From NCBI RefSeq assembly GCF_011090165.1, contig NZ_JAADJT010000003.1, positions 372,001-436,000 of the forward strand: a stretch of DNA of 64,000 nucleotides, read 5' to 3'. Below, in pieces: positions 1 through 9,779 of this stretch. Under the pieces are notes generated by a model. It was not told the DNA's origin. It did not search any database and saw only the letters and a program-made list of their open reading frames with translations. The position numbers and the translations under genes are program-made. The DNA is from Duganella aceris (GTDB lineage: Bacteria; Pseudomonadota; Gammaproteobacteria; Burkholderiales; Burkholderiaceae_D). Position 1 is the stretch's first letter; every line of letters begins with the position of its first letter.

Positions 1-602
1 GCCGCGTCCGGCCTGGTGACGAAGTTGCCGTTGCCGGTGGCGTTGTTCTCGAACACCGACGACCCGGAATCGGTGATCGGCACCTTGCGGGTCGACCCGA
101 CCTGCAGCTCGCGCTGGCCCTGGTCGCCCTGGTAGGCGGCGCCGGTGGCGGTTTGCGTGAACGGCAAGGTGCTGGATTTATACCCGGCGAACACATAGCC
201 GCCGACGCCGTCCGAACTGTTGGCCTGGCCCAACAGGTCGGCCAGCCGGCCCTCCAGCTCGACCGCCAGCGATTCGCGGTCCTTTTGCGTCATGCCGCCG
301 TTGCCGGCGTTGACGGTCAGCGTCTTGATGTCCTGCAACAGCGAGGTCGAGCTGGCCAGCGCCACCGTCTCCAGCGACAACATGCCCTTGGCGTTGGCGC
401 GGTTGGTCACCAGCTGGGTATTGATCGATTGCGACTGCGTCACCTCCAGCACCCGCGCGGCGGCGATCGGGTCGTCGGCCGCGCTCAGGTTCTTGCGCTG
501 GGTCGAAAGTTGCTGCTGGGTACGGGCGAGCGCCGTCTGCAGCGAGCCGATCTGGCCGACGCCGACGTCGTATATGGTCTGGGAACTGATGCGCATGCTC
601 AT
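1..602 (-). CDS. flgL: Flagellar hook-associated protein 3 FlgL (partial, C-terminus beyond window)
   Basis: This encodes the second hook-filament junction protein, which sits between FlgK and the flagellin filament and is secreted by the flagellar export apparatus. The N-terminus MSMRISSQTIYDVGVGQIG followed by LQTALARTQQQLSTQRKN and AADDPIAAARVLEV is the typical flagellin-like D0/D1 helix of FlgL. About 200 residues are present and the gene runs off the left edge. The ATG at 602 is preceded by GAGGTG at a good distance. It is the last visible gene of the leftward flgB-flgL operon, 15 bases after flgK. The missing C-terminus is due to the window edge and is not a truncation. Confidence 0.93.
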   Translation of the reverse strand, partial: MSMRISSQTIYDVGVGQIGSLQTALARTQQQLSTQRKNLSAADDPIAAARVLEVTQSQSINTQLVTNRANAKGMLSLETVALASSTSLLQDIKTLTVNAGNGGMTQKDRESLAVELEGRLADLLGQANSSDGVGGYVFAGYKSSTLPFTQTATGAAYQGDQGQRELQVGSTRKVPITDSGSSVFENNATGNGNFVTRPDA

Positions 603-617
603 GGTGCCACCTCGTGA

Positions 618-2573
618 TTAATTGCCCAGGCTGAGCAGGGTGTCGAACAACTGGCTGGCCACCTGCATCACCTTGCCGCTGGCCTGGTACGCCTGTTGAT
701 AGCGTAACAGATTTGCCGCTTCCTCATCCAGATTCACACCGGACACGCTTTGTTGCGAATTGGTGGCCTGGGCCACGGCGGCGTCGGCGGCGATGCCGCC
801 GATCTGCGCCTCGGACGCCTTGGCGCCGACATAGTTGACCATCTGGGCGTAGCTGACCTGGTAGGTCGCGCTGCCGTTGTTCATGATGTTCTTGCTCTGC
901 AGCCCGGCCAGCAACGCGCCGTTGCGGCTGTCGCCGACGCCGCTGACGTTGGGGCCGACGGTGAAGGTGTCGAGGTCGGCCGGCGTGCCGCTGATGTTGA
1001 AGCTGATGCCGCCGAAGCTGATGGCGGCGCCGTCGGTGTACGGCACCGGCGTGCCGGCCGGATACACGGTGGCGGTGCCGTTGACCGTCACCGTCACATC
1101 CTTGTCCGCCGGGAAGCCGGACAGCGTGCCGCTGGCCTGGTCGAAGCTCAGCGTCAGCGGCGCCGTCAGCGCGTTGCCGGGCGTCAGGTAGCTGGCGTCC
1201 ACCGTGCCCGGCGTGATCTTGGCGTTGCCGGCGTTGGCGGTCGGCGCGGCGGTCGCGACCGGCGTCGCCAGCGCCACCTTCTTCGGATCCGACACCAGCA
1301 CCTTGAACTGGGCGGCGGCTTCGAAGGTCGGACGCACCAGGAAATTATCCTTGGTCACCGGCGTGCCGGTGATGCTGTACGACACGCCGTCGATCACCTG
1401 CGGCTCGGTCTGCGGGAAGGGATTGATCTGCGTGACCTTGCCGTCGCTCTTGCGGGTGACGTTGAAGTTGGTGCCGTCGTAATCGACGCTGTAGTCGCTG
1501 GCGGTCAAGGCGGCGGCGTCGGTCACCACGGCGGTGACGTTGGCGCTGCTCACCGGCGAATTCTTGCTGTTGGCGCCGACGAAGGCGTTGATCGGACCGA
1601 AGAACGGCGTGCCGGCGTCGCCGTTCTTGTCCTGGCCCAGCACGTGCTGCGCGTTGAAGCTGACCGCCAGCGCCGCCGCCACCTGGCCCAGCGCGTTTTG
1701 CGCATGGTCCATCGGGCCGTTGCGGAACTCCAGCAGGCCGCCCAGCTGGCCGCCGGTGATCACGCTGTCGGGCAGCTCGCTGAAGCCGCCCGGATTGTTC
1801 ATATAGCCGACCGTGACCCGGCCCGGCTCGTTCGACGCCGAACTGGTGCCCAGCTGGAAAGCCTTGTCGCCCAGCACCAGCGGCTGACCGGTGCCGAAGG
1901 TCACGGTCAGCTGGTTGTTCTCGCCCGGCAAGACTTGCGTCTTGACCAGCTTGTTCAATTCGGTCAGCACCTGGTCGCGCTGGTCCAGCAGGTCGTTGGG
2001 CGCCTTGTTGTCCGAGGCCAGGCCGGCGATGGTGTGGTTCAGCTCGGCGAGCTGGCGGGCATAGGAATTGATCGCGGTGACGTTGTCGGTGATCTGGCCG
2101 TTGACGCCGTCCGAGATCTCGCCCAGCCGCGCGCTCAGGCCCTGCAGCCGGCCGGCCAGCGATTGCGCGCTCGAGATCATGGCCTGGCGCGACGCGTCCG
2201 AGGCCGGGTTCGAGGTGGCGTCCTGCACCCCGTTGAAGAAGTCCTGCAGCGCCGGCGACAGGCCGGCGGTCGGATCGGCCAGCAGGTTGTCGATCTGGCT
2301 GATCTGCTTGGAGTAGACATCCAGCGAGGCCTGGTTCGATTGCGCGTTGCGCAGCTGCGTCGCCAGGAAGTTGTCGTAGTAGCGGCGCACCGAGGTCACC
2401 TCGGTGCCGGTGCCGACGTAGCCGAAGCCCTGGTCCAGGGTCGGGGTATCGCCCTGGATCGCGACCTGGCGGTTGTAGCCGGCCACACCGGCGTTGGTGA
2501 TGTTGTTGCCGGTGGTCGCCAGCCCTACCTGGGCGGCCAACAAACCGCTTCTGCCGATGCTGAGGAGACTCAT
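618..2573 (-). CDS. flgK: Flagellar hook-associated protein 1 FlgK
   Basis: FlgK is the first junction protein, joining the hook to FlgL and the filament; it is secreted and uses FlgN as export chaperone. The 651-residue product starts MSLLSIGRSGLLAAQVGLAT with the rod/hook-type N-terminal helix (TTGNNITNAGVAGYNRQ). It ends with the conserved C-terminal helix containing SGVNLDEEAANLLRYQQAYQ. The middle (about residues 330-560) is the variable, surface-exposed part and is rich in Thr, Ala and Gly. It lies between flgJ and flgL in the standard order. Its chaperone gene flgN is about 9 kb away on the opposite strand. Confidence 0.96.
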   Translation of the reverse strand: MSLLSIGRSGLLAAQVGLATTGNNITNAGVAGYNRQVAIQGDTPTLDQGFGYVGTGTEVTSVRRYYDNFLATQLRNAQSNQASLDVYSKQISQIDNLLADPTAGLSPALQDFFNGVQDATSNPASDASRQAMISSAQSLAGRLQGLSARLGEISDGVNGQITDNVTAINSYARQLAELNHTIAGLASDNKAPNDLLDQRDQVLTELNKLVKTQVLPGENNQLTVTFGTGQPLVLGDKAFQLGTSSASNEPGRVTVGYMNNPGGFSELPDSVITGGQLGGLLEFRNGPMDHAQNALGQVAAALAVSFNAQHVLGQDKNGDAGTPFFGPINAFVGANSKNSPVSSANVTAVVTDAAALTASDYSVDYDGTNFNVTRKSDGKVTQINPFPQTEPQVIDGVSYSITGTPVTKDNFLVRPTFEAAAQFKVLVSDPKKVALATPVATAAPTANAGNAKITPGTVDASYLTPGNALTAPLTLSFDQASGTLSGFPADKDVTVTVNGTATVYPAGTPVPYTDGAAISFGGISFNISGTPADLDTFTVGPNVSGVGDSRNGALLAGLQSKNIMNNGSATYQVSYAQMVNYVGAKASEAQIGGIAADAAVAQATNSQQSVSGVNLDEEAANLLRYQQAYQASGKVMQVASQLFDTLLSLGN

Positions 2574-2597
2574 GATGGTGTGCTCTATCTAAAGGAA

Positions 2598-3572
2598 TCA
2601 GCCGGCCAGCGAGCGCTTGATAATGCTGGTCAACTTGGTGGCGTAATTCGGATCGGTGGCGTAGCCGGCCTTCTGCAGGCCCTGGGCGAAACTGGCGGCG
2701 TCGCCGGCGCTGGCCATGACTTTTTCGTAGCGCGGATTGCTCGCCAACAGCTTGGCGTAATCCTTGAAGCTGTCGCTGTAGCTGTCGTAGGCGCGGAAGC
2801 GCTCGACCTTGGTCTGCGCCTTGCCGTTGACGTACTCGGTGGTGGTGGCCTCGACCACCTTGCCCTTCCAGTCGCCGCCGGCCTTGATGCCGAACAGGTT
2901 GTTGCTGTTGGTGCCGTCGCGGCCCTTGATCTCGCGCTTGCCCCAGCCGCTTTCCAGCGCCGCCTGGCCCAGCATGAACTTGGCCGGGATGCCGGTGGCG
3001 CGGCTGGCCTCCTCGGCGTGGGCGCTGAGTTTTTCCTGGAAGCTGCGCACGTGCGGCGCCTGCGAACCCTTGCTGGTGGCGGCGGCGGCGCCGTTGCCGA
3101 CCAGCGTGATCGCGCTGTCCGCGCCGCTGCCGCCGGCCGCCGCGATCGCGCGCTGCAGCTTGGCGTCCATCAGGCTGGCCAGGCCGCCGAAGCTGCCGTT
3201 GGCCGCGCCGTCGCCGGCCGTGGTGGCGTCGGCGCCGAGCGCCAGCGCCTGGGTGTCGGTGGTCTTGGACAACTGGCGGATCAGCATGTCCGACAGGCCG
3301 ATGCCCTTCTTGGCGATGTTCTGGCTGGTCTGCTGGTCCAGCATGGCGGTGAAGGTCTTGCTTTGCTGGCTGTCCATCATGCCGTCCTGCGGCGTGGCGT
3401 CGCGCATGCTCTTCATCATCATGTTGACGAACATCGCTTCGAACTGGGTGGCGGCCGTCTTCAGCGCCTCCGGGCTGCCGGCGCGGGCCGACTGCTTGAG
3501 GCTCCCCATGTCCTTCAGGTCGAGCGCGAACTTGCCGCTCAGGTCATTGGTGGTGGAGGTGGGACTGGTCAT
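2598..3572 (-). CDS. flgJ: Flagellar rod-cap muramidase FlgJ
   Basis: FlgJ caps the growing rod and cuts peptidoglycan so that the rod can cross the periplasm. Residues 1-105 are the rod-capping domain (AATQFEAMFVNMMMKSMRDA). After a linker rich in Ala, Gly and Ser comes a GH73-type glucosaminidase domain, about residues 175-324, with the probable catalytic Glu in GQAALESGWGKRE and the motif NLFGIKAG. The 324-residue length and dual-domain layout match gamma/beta-proteobacterial FlgJ. The gene is 12 bases downstream of flgI and 24 bases upstream of flgK. Confidence 0.96.
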   Translation of the reverse strand: MTSPTSTTNDLSGKFALDLKDMGSLKQSARAGSPEALKTAATQFEAMFVNMMMKSMRDATPQDGMMDSQQSKTFTAMLDQQTSQNIAKKGIGLSDMLIRQLSKTTDTQALALGADATTAGDGAANGSFGGLASLMDAKLQRAIAAAGGSGADSAITLVGNGAAAATSKGSQAPHVRSFQEKLSAHAEEASRATGIPAKFMLGQAALESGWGKREIKGRDGTNSNNLFGIKAGGDWKGKVVEATTTEYVNGKAQTKVERFRAYDSYSDSFKDYAKLLASNPRYEKVMASAGDAASFAQGLQKAGYATDPNYATKLTSIIKRSLAG

Positions 3573-3584
3573 GGCGGCATCCGT

Positions 3585-4754
3585 TTAAATGATTTCCAGC
3601 TCGGCGCGCAGCGAGCCGGCGGCCTTCATCGCCTGCAGGATCGACAGCAGGTCCTGCGGCGTGGCGCCGATGGCGTTGAGCGCCTTGACCACCTCGGCCA
3701 GCGAGGCGCCGCCCTTGACCAGCATCACCTTGCCGCTGTCGGCCTTGATGCCGACCTGCGGGTTCTGCGTCACCACGGTGCGGCCGCCGGACAAGGGGTT
3801 GGGCTGGCTGACCTGGGTATCGGCGTTGACCGACACCGACAGGTTGCCGTGCGAAATGGCGCAGGTGTCCAGCGTCACGGCGCGGTTCATCACCACCGAA
3901 CCGGTGCGGGCGTTCATGATGACCTTGGCCGGCTGCTCGGCCGGGTTGACGTTCATGTCCTGCAGCGTGCCGATGAAGCTGACGCGCTGGTCGCTGCCGC
4001 TCGGCGCCTGCACCCGGATCACCCGGCTGTCGAGCGCATAGGCGATGCCGGCGCCGTATTTTTCATTGATGGCCTCGACCACGCGGCTGGCGGTGGCGAA
4101 GTCGGCGGTGTTCAGTTCCAGCTTGATCATATTGTTTTCGCCCAGCGCCGAGGCGACCGCGCGCTCGACGGTGGCGCCGCCGGAGATCTTGCCGACGCTG
4201 AGGTGGTTGACGGTCAGCGAACTGCCGCCACCGCCACCGCCGCCGGCCTGCACGCCGACGCCGCCGACCAGCACATTGCCCTGCGCCATGCCGTAGACCT
4301 GGCCGTCGGCGCCCTTCAGCGGCGTCATCAGCAAGGTGCCGCCGCGCAGGCTCTTGGCGTTGCCCATCGACGAGACGGTGATGTCCAGCGTCTGGCCGGG
4401 CTGCGCGAACGGCGGCAGCGAGGCGGTCACCATCACCGCGGCGACGTTCTTCAGTTGCAGCTGCGTGCCCTGCGGCAGGTTGACGCCCAGTTGCTGCAGC
4501 ATCGACACCACGCTTTGCACGGTGAACGGGGTTTGCGTGGTCTGGTCGCCGCTGCCGTCGAGGCCGACGACCAGGCCGTAGCCGATCAATTGGTTGTGCC
4601 GCACGCCGGCGATGCTGGCCAGGTCGCGCAGGCGCTCGGCGCTGGCGGGCGGGGTCAGCAGCGCCATGCCGGCCAGCACGGCGGTCAGCAGCGCCAGCTT
4701 GCAGAGGGCGGCGGCGCGGCGCGTGGTATCGGTCATGGCTAGGGTGCGGTGCAT
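3585..4754 (-). CDS. flgI: Flagellar P-ring protein FlgI
   Basis: FlgI forms the periplasmic P ring, a bushing around the rod in the peptidoglycan layer; its assembly needs the chaperone FlgA. The 389-residue product has a Sec signal peptide ([22 protein letters not shown]) and then the family signature [19 protein letters not shown] with [14 protein letters not shown]. It ends with [20 protein letters not shown] and the usual [12 protein letters not shown]. The ATG at 4754 has GAGG six bases upstream; a second ATG six codons in is possible. Gap to flgH is 8 bases. Confidence 0.96.
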   Translation of the reverse strand: MHRTLAMTDTTRRAAALCKLALLTAVLAGMALLTPPASAERLRDLASIAGVRHNQLIGYGLVVGLDGSGDQTTQTPFTVQSVVSMLQQLGVNLPQGTQLQLKNVAAVMVTASLPPFAQPGQTLDITVSSMGNAKSLRGGTLLMTPLKGADGQVYGMAQGNVLVGGVGVQAGGGGGGGSSLTVNHLSVGKISGGATVERAVASALGENNMIKLELNTADFATASRVVEAINEKYGAGIAYALDSRVIRVQAPSGSDQRVSFIGTLQDMNVNPAEQPAKVIMNARTGSVVMNRAVTLDTCAISHGNLSVSVNADTQVSQPNPLSGGRTVVTQNPQVGIKADSGKVMLVKGGASLAEVVKALNAIGATPQDLLSILQAMKAAGSLRAELEII

Positions 4755-4762
4755 GGTCGGCC

Positions 4763-5419
4763 TCAGAACGGTAACAGGCTTTGGAAGAAGCGCGACGCCA
4801 TCGACGCCACTTCGGCGCGGTCGACATGGGCGGCGGTGCGGTACTCGACGCGGGCGTCGGCCACGGCGGTCGAGGCCACGGTGTTGCCGGTGGCGATGCT
4901 GTCCGGATTGATCATGCCGGAGAAGCGGATGTACTCGACGCCCTTGTTCATGCCGACCTGCTTCTCGCCGGCCACGATCAGGTTGCCGTTGGCCAGCACC
5001 TCGACCACGGTGATGCCCATGGTGCCGGTGAAGGCGTTGCTGGCCGACTGGTTGTCGCCGTCGGTGAACGAGCTGTCGTTGCTGACGCCGAGCGGATTGC
5101 CGAAGGTCGATTGCAGCGGCTTCGGCAGCGCGACGCTGACGCTGCCCTTCTTGTTGCCCGAGCTGGCGCCGGTCTTGTTGGCGCTGGTGCGTTCGGTGAT
5201 GACCAGCGTCAGCACGTCGCCGATGTGGCGCGCGCGGCGGTCTTCGAACACCGGACGGTAGGCCGAGGCCTGGTAGATCGCGCCGTTGCTGGGCGCGGCC
5301 TGCAACTGCTCCGACGTCAGCGGCCGCGCGCTCATCGGCATGGTGACGATCGAGGTCGGGGTGCTCATGCAGCCGCTCAGCAGCAGTGCCGCAGCGGCGA
5401 TGGTGGTGGCGAGTTTCAT
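4763..5419 (-). CDS. flgH: Flagellar L-ring lipoprotein FlgH
   Basis: FlgH builds the outer-membrane L ring. The product (218 residues) has a lipoprotein signal peptide ending LLLSGC, with the lipidated Cys at about residue 17. Downstream are [21 protein letters not shown] and [26 protein letters not shown], both characteristic of FlgH. It lies between flgG and flgI in the usual order. Lipid modification would depend on LspA, which is also encoded in this window (59,557). Confidence 0.96.
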   Translation of the reverse strand: MKLATTIAAAALLLSGCMSTPTSIVTMPMSARPLTSEQLQAAPSNGAIYQASAYRPVFEDRRARHIGDVLTLVITERTSANKTGASSGNKKGSVSVALPKPLQSTFGNPLGVSNDSSFTDGDNQSASNAFTGTMGITVVEVLANGNLIVAGEKQVGMNKGVEYIRFSGMINPDSIATGNTVASTAVADARVEYRTAAHVDRAEVASMASRFFQSLLPF

Positions 5420-5430
5420 GCTGTTTTCCC

Positions 5431-6213
5431 TTACATCTGCGACAGTTTTTGCAGCATCTGGTCGGAGGTGGTGATCGCCTTGGAATTGATCTCGTAGGCG
5501 CGCTGGGTCTGGATCATGTTGACCATCTCCTCGACCACGTTGACGTTCGAGGTTTCCACATAACCCTGCAGGATGTTGCCGGTGCCGTTGGTGCCCGGGG
5601 TATTGGCCTGCGGGTTGCCGGAGGCGCCGGTTTCGACGTACAAATTCTCGCCCTTCGATTCCAGCCCGGTCGGGTTGATGAAGGTGCTCAGCTGCAGGCT
5701 GCCGATCTGCTGCGCCGCGATCTGGCCCGGCAGCGTCACCGACACCGTGCCGTCGCGGCCGACGGTGATCGATTGCGCGGTGATCGGAATGGTGATCGGC
5801 GGTTGCAGCACGAAGCCGCTGGAGGTGACCATCTGGCCGTTGTTGTCGCGCTGGAAGGAACCGTCGCGGGTGTAGGCGGTCGAACCGTCCGGCAGCAGCA
5901 CGTTGAAGAAGCCGTTGCCGTTGACCATCAGGTCCTTGTCGTTGCCGGTCGATTGCGGATTGCCCTGGGTGAACACGCGCTCGATCGCCACCGGACGCAC
6001 GCCGGTGCCGAGCTGCATGCCCGAAGGCAGGTTGGTCTGTTGCGACGATTGGCCGCCGGGCTGGCGGATGTTCTGGTACAGCAGATCCTCGAACACGGCG
6101 CGCGACTTCTTGAAGCCGTTGGTGCTGACGTTGGCCAGATTATTGGACGTGACGTCCATCTGCGTCTGCTGCGCCTCCATGCCGGTCTTGGCGATCCAAA
6201 GTGAACGTATCAT
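5431..6213 (-). CDS. flgG: Flagellar distal rod protein FlgG
   Basis: FlgG forms the distal rod of the flagellar basal body. The 260-residue product starts [20 protein letters not shown], followed by the rod signature [20 protein letters not shown]. It ends with [20 protein letters not shown] and [11 protein letters not shown], exactly as in the family. The gene lies between flgF and flgH. The 79-base gap upstream of it is one of the longer gaps within this operon. Confidence 0.97.
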   Translation of the reverse strand: MIRSLWIAKTGMEAQQTQMDVTSNNLANVSTNGFKKSRAVFEDLLYQNIRQPGGQSSQQTNLPSGMQLGTGVRPVAIERVFTQGNPQSTGNDKDLMVNGNGFFNVLLPDGSTAYTRDGSFQRDNNGQMVTSSGFVLQPPITIPITAQSITVGRDGTVSVTLPGQIAAQQIGSLQLSTFINPTGLESKGENLYVETGASGNPQANTPGTNGTGNILQGYVETSNVNVVEEMVNMIQTQRAYEINSKAITTSDQMLQKLSQM

Positions 6214-6292
6214 TTTCCTTCTCCCGTTGCCTGGATGAGGCCGTCGAAGCGACAGCTACTCATCCCACGCAACCATTATGCGGGAGAGGTGA

Positions 6293-7033
6293 TCAACTCA
6301 AAGCGAGGATCTGGGTGGCTTTTGCGGCGTTATTCTCGGCGTTCTTCATCAGGCTCATTTGCATTTCGAACTGCCTTGCCAGACTGATCATGTTGACCAT
6401 GGAGTCGACCGGATTGACGTTGCTGCCCTCCAGCGCGCCGTCCACCACCCGCACCAGCGGGTCGTTCTCGGCCGGCTGGCCGCTGCTCTGGCGGAACAGG
6501 CCGTCGTCGCCGCGCACCAGGCCCTTGGGGTCGGGATTGACCAGCTTGATGCGGCCGAGCACGTTGGACGGGCCCGGCATGTAGTCGTTCGACACCGTGC
6601 TGACCGTGCCGTCGCTGGCGATGGTGACGCTGGTGTCGGGCGGAATGGCGATCGGGCCGCCCTCGCCCTGGATGGTCTGGCCGCTGGTGTTTTGCAGCAG
6701 GCCGTTCTCGCTGATCTTCAGGCCGCCGTTGCGGGTATACGCCTCCGAGCCGTCGGCCGACTGCACCGCGATCCAGCCCTGGTCGCGGATGGCGATGTCG
6801 AGCGAGCGCCCGGTGGTCTGGATCGGGCCGGCGCGCATGTCGGCGCCGACGGTCGAATCGACCACGAAGGCGCGCGTCGGCAAGCCCTCCGACACCACCG
6901 GCACCGCGCGGAACGAATCGAGCTGGGCGCGGAAGCCGGTGGTGGTGGCGTTGGACAGGTTGTTCGCCACGGTGGCTTGCTGCTCCATCACGTGGCGGGC
7001 ACCGGTCATCGCGGTGTAGACGAGGCGGTCCAT
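6293..7033 (-). CDS. flgF: Flagellar proximal rod protein FlgF
   Basis: FlgF is a proximal rod subunit. The start at 7033 gives MDRLVYTAMTGARHVMEQQA followed by the rod motif VANNLSNATTTGFRAQL. An open frame extends further upstream but overlaps flgE and has no family similarity, so it is ignored. AAGG, overlapping the flgE stop codon, serves as the ribosome binding site. The C-terminus VNPVDSMVNMISLARQFEMQ is the conserved basal-body rod C-terminal domain. The product has 246 residues, normal for the family. Confidence 0.95.
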   Translation of the reverse strand: MDRLVYTAMTGARHVMEQQATVANNLSNATTTGFRAQLDSFRAVPVVSEGLPTRAFVVDSTVGADMRAGPIQTTGRSLDIAIRDQGWIAVQSADGSEAYTRNGGLKISENGLLQNTSGQTIQGEGGPIAIPPDTSVTIASDGTVSTVSNDYMPGPSNVLGRIKLVNPDPKGLVRGDDGLFRQSSGQPAENDPLVRVVDGALEGSNVNPVDSMVNMISLARQFEMQMSLMKNAENNAAKATQILALS

Positions 7034-7041
7034 GCTCGACC

Positions 7042-8598
7042 TTAGCGCAGATTCACCAGCGTTTGCAGGATCGAATCCTCGGTCTTGATGGTCTGCGCGT
7101 TGGCCTGGTAGACCCGCTGCGCGGTGATCATGTTGACCAGCTCCGCCGTCAGGTCGGTGTTGGACGATTCCACCGAGCTGGCGCGCAGCTTGCCCATCGA
7201 GCCGGCGTTCGGCACGCCGATGATGGGCGTGCCCGAGGCCGAGCTTTCGGCCCAGGCGTTGTTGCCCAGCGGCGTCAAGCCGTCGACGCTGGCGAAGTTG
7301 GCCATGGCGATCTGGCCCATCGCGCGCGACTTGCCGTTGCTGTACTGACCCATGATGACGCCGTTCTCGTCGATCGAGTAACGCTGCCACGAACCGGCCG
7401 AATAACCGTCCGCGGTCGAGCCCTGGTCGTTGGTGACGCTGCCGTACTGGGTCATGTCGCCGAAGGTGGCGTTGACCTGCATCGGGCCTTCGGCGCCGGT
7501 GTCCGGGAAAATCGGCAGCGCGACCACGAACGGCAGTTTCTGCGCCGGATCCATCAGCGCCATCGCGCCCTCGTCCAGGTTGCCGCTCTTGTCGAACAGC
7601 AGCGTGCCGACCTTGACGGCGGGCACGGTGACGGCGGCCGCCAGCTTGGCGTTGATCTGGTCCGGCGTCATGCCGGTGATCTGGCCGCTCTGGGTCGGAT
7701 CGAGCGCGGTGAAGGCGGCTTCGATCGCGGCCAGCTGCTCGTCGGTGGCGGAGGCCGGCGGCGTGGTGGCGGCGGCCACCATCACATCGTGGGCGACCAC
7801 GGAATAGGCCGAGGCGGCGGCGGCGATATCCGCCTCCACCGGCGGCGTGGCGTGCACCGCGGCGTCGTAGGCGGCGCGGGCGGTCTTGACCCCCTCGTCC
7901 AGATTGATCGACGACACCACGCCGGCCGAGACCAATTCCTTGCCGTCGGCGGCGGCGTAGACGTCCCAGGTGTTGGCGGCGGTCTTGACGTAATAGGTCG
8001 TCATGATGTGCTCGGTGCCCAGGGTGTCGTACACCGGAACCTGGGTTTGCTTGTTGTAGCTTTTCGGATCGGTCGGGTCGAACGGAATCTTCTCCGGCAC
8101 CGTCTCCTTCGAGCTCAGGTTCAGCTTGAAGTTGGCGGTGGTGGTTTCCACCGGCTTCAGATCCGCCTTGTCCAGCGTCAGCGGCACCGGCGCGCCCAGC
8201 AGCACCTGCCCGGCCGAATTGGTCAGGTAACCGGTCAGCTGCGCGCCCTGGGCGTTGACCAGGGTGTGGGTCTCATCCTCATGGAACTGGCCGTTGCGGG
8301 TGTATTGCACCGCGCCGTTGACCACCATGCGGAAGAAGCCGCCGCCGTTGATCGACACGTCCAGCGGATTGTTGCTGGTTTCGATATTTCCCTGGGTGAA
8401 TTGCTGGGCCAGCTTGGCCACCGACACGCCGATACCGGCGTTGTTGCCCGAGACACCGTTCAGCGAATTGGCGTACAGGTCGGCGAATTGCGCTTGCGAC
8501 GCCTTGAAGCCCACAGTGCTGGCATTGGCGATGTTGTTGCCGATGACGTCCAGCGATTTGGATGCGGCGTTCAGACCGCTGAGACCTTGTTGGAACAT
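7042..8598 (-). CDS. flgE: Flagellar hook protein FlgE (with Ala-rich insertion)
   Basis: FlgE is the hook subunit. The N-terminus MFQQGLSGLNAASKSLDVIG plus NNIANASTVGFKASQAQF and the C-terminus SNTDLTAELVNMITAQRVYQ with TEDSILQTLVNLR are diagnostic. At 518 residues it is about 100 longer than common FlgE proteins. The extra length lies at about residues 226-328 (7,615-7,923), an Ala-rich, probably helical segment inside the surface domain. It follows flgD, whose product is the scaffold for hook assembly. The identity is certain; the role of the insertion is unknown. Confidence 0.96.
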   Translation of the reverse strand: MFQQGLSGLNAASKSLDVIGNNIANASTVGFKASQAQFADLYANSLNGVSGNNAGIGVSVAKLAQQFTQGNIETSNNPLDVSINGGGFFRMVVNGAVQYTRNGQFHEDETHTLVNAQGAQLTGYLTNSAGQVLLGAPVPLTLDKADLKPVETTTANFKLNLSSKETVPEKIPFDPTDPKSYNKQTQVPVYDTLGTEHIMTTYYVKTAANTWDVYAAADGKELVSAGVVSSINLDEGVKTARAAYDAAVHATPPVEADIAAAASAYSVVAHDVMVAAATTPPASATDEQLAAIEAAFTALDPTQSGQITGMTPDQINAKLAAAVTVPAVKVGTLLFDKSGNLDEGAMALMDPAQKLPFVVALPIFPDTGAEGPMQVNATFGDMTQYGSVTNDQGSTADGYSAGSWQRYSIDENGVIMGQYSNGKSRAMGQIAMANFASVDGLTPLGNNAWAESSASGTPIIGVPNAGSMGKLRASSVESSNTDLTAELVNMITAQRVYQANAQTIKTEDSILQTLVNLR

Positions 8599-8644
8599 GG
8601 TATTCCCCTATGCTAGGTGTGGTGACGTATAAATGAATGATTGC

Positions 8645-9352
8645 TTACAGCACTTCTTTGACTTCGGCCAGCGTGATCGGGCCGAGCGTCGTGTTGAGCT
8701 TGACGCCGCCGCTGCCGGTCGAGACGCTGGCCACGCCGGCCAGCTGCAGCGGCGTGGCGGAGGTCAGCGTCGCGCCGTTGCTCTTGGCGGTGACGGTGAA
8801 GGTATAGTCGCCGGCCGGCGCGATGGTGGTCTTGTCGTCCATGGTGCCGTCCCAGGTGATCGGGTAGGTGCCGATCTGCGCGTTGGCGGGCAGCGCCATG
8901 CTGCGCACCGTCTTGCCGGACTTGTCGACAATGGCGATCTCCACCGTGTCGGCGGCCGACGCCAGGTCGATGCCGAACACGGCGCTGCTGGTGGTCGTGC
9001 CGTCCTCGGCGGTGCTGGCGGTCAGCTTGATGCCCTTGCCCTCCACCAGCACACCCTTGCCGATCAGGTTCAGCGCGCCCATCGCCGCGCTGTCGGCCTG
9101 GTCGGCGCGCAGCGATTCCAGCGTGGCGTTGACCTTGTTGATGCCGGTCACGGTCGACAGCTGCGCCAGCTGGCTGGTCATGGCGGCGTTGTCCATCGGA
9201 TTCAGCGGATCCTGGTTCTGCAGCTGCGTGATCAGCAGCTTCATGAACTTGTCCTGATCCGCCTGGACGCTGTCGGTGGCGGTCTTGGTGGTGGTCGGCA
9301 CCGTGTTGACGGCTGCCGGCGTGTCGATCACGCCGCCGGATAATTGAGTCAT
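8645..9352 (-). CDS. flgD: Flagellar hook-assembly scaffold FlgD
   Basis: FlgD caps the growing hook and is lost when the hook is complete. The N-terminal signature DKFMKLLITQLQNQDPLNPM, followed by DNAAMTSQLAQLSTVTGINK, is the FlgD export/capping region. The C-terminal half has the FLgD Ig-like fold, with ITWDGTMDDKTTIAPAGDYT. It is 235 residues long, which is normal. It lies 14 bases downstream of flgC and 46 bases upstream of flgE. Confidence 0.96.
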   Translation of the reverse strand: MTQLSGGVIDTPAAVNTVPTTTKTATDSVQADQDKFMKLLITQLQNQDPLNPMDNAAMTSQLAQLSTVTGINKVNATLESLRADQADSAAMGALNLIGKGVLVEGKGIKLTASTAEDGTTTSSAVFGIDLASAADTVEIAIVDKSGKTVRSMALPANAQIGTYPITWDGTMDDKTTIAPAGDYTFTVTAKSNGATLTSATPLQLAGVASVSTGSGGVKLNTTLGPITLAEVKEVL

Positions 9353-9366
9353 GCTGGCACCTCGGA

Positions 9367-9777
9367 TTAAGTCTGACCGATGGTCAGGGTTTTCAACAAC
9401 AGCGTCTTGGCCGCGTTCATGGTTTCGACGTTGGTCTGGTAGGAACGCGAGGCCGACAGCATGTTGACCATCTCGTCGACGACGTTGACGTTGGGCATGG
9501 TCACATAGCCCTTGTCGTCGGCCATCGGGTGTTTCGGGTCGTACATCTGTTTCATCGGCGACTGGTCCTCGACCACTTGCTTGACCCGCACCCCGGTGGC
9601 GGCGCCGCCGTCGGTCGGGGTGGTGGCCTCGAACACCACCTGGCGCGCGCGGTAGGCCTCGCCGCTGGCGCTGGTGGCGCTGTCGGCGTTGGCCAGGTTG
9701 GACGCGACCACGTTCAGGCGCTGCGCCTGGGCGCTCATGGCCGAACCGGAAACATTAAAAATATTAAACAAAGACAT
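9367..9777 (-). CDS. flgC: Flagellar proximal rod protein FlgC
   Basis: FlgC is a proximal rod subunit of 136 residues. It begins [20 protein letters not shown], followed by [13 protein letters not shown]. It ends [20 protein letters not shown] with [16 protein letters not shown], both family signatures. GGAGG just upstream of the ATG overlaps the end of flgB, suggesting translational coupling of the two rod genes. Confidence 0.97.
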   Translation of the reverse strand: MSLFNIFNVSGSAMSAQAQRLNVVASNLANADSATSASGEAYRARQVVFEATTPTDGGAATGVRVKQVVEDQSPMKQMYDPKHPMADDKGYVTMPNVNVVDEMVNMLSASRSYQTNVETMNAAKTLLLKTLTIGQT

Positions 9778-9779
9778 GA

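Noticed and set aside
750-4742. Very long open frames antisense to the flagellar genes (over 1,300 codons)
   Set aside because: High-GC genomes give long antisense frames; composition is His/Arg/Gly-rich with no domain, and the sense strand encodes clear flagellar proteins.
6293-7390. Extended frame upstream of flgF into flgE
   Set aside because: The extra 119 residues overlap flgE and have no family similarity; the ATG at 7,033 has a proper ribosome binding site and rod-protein start.
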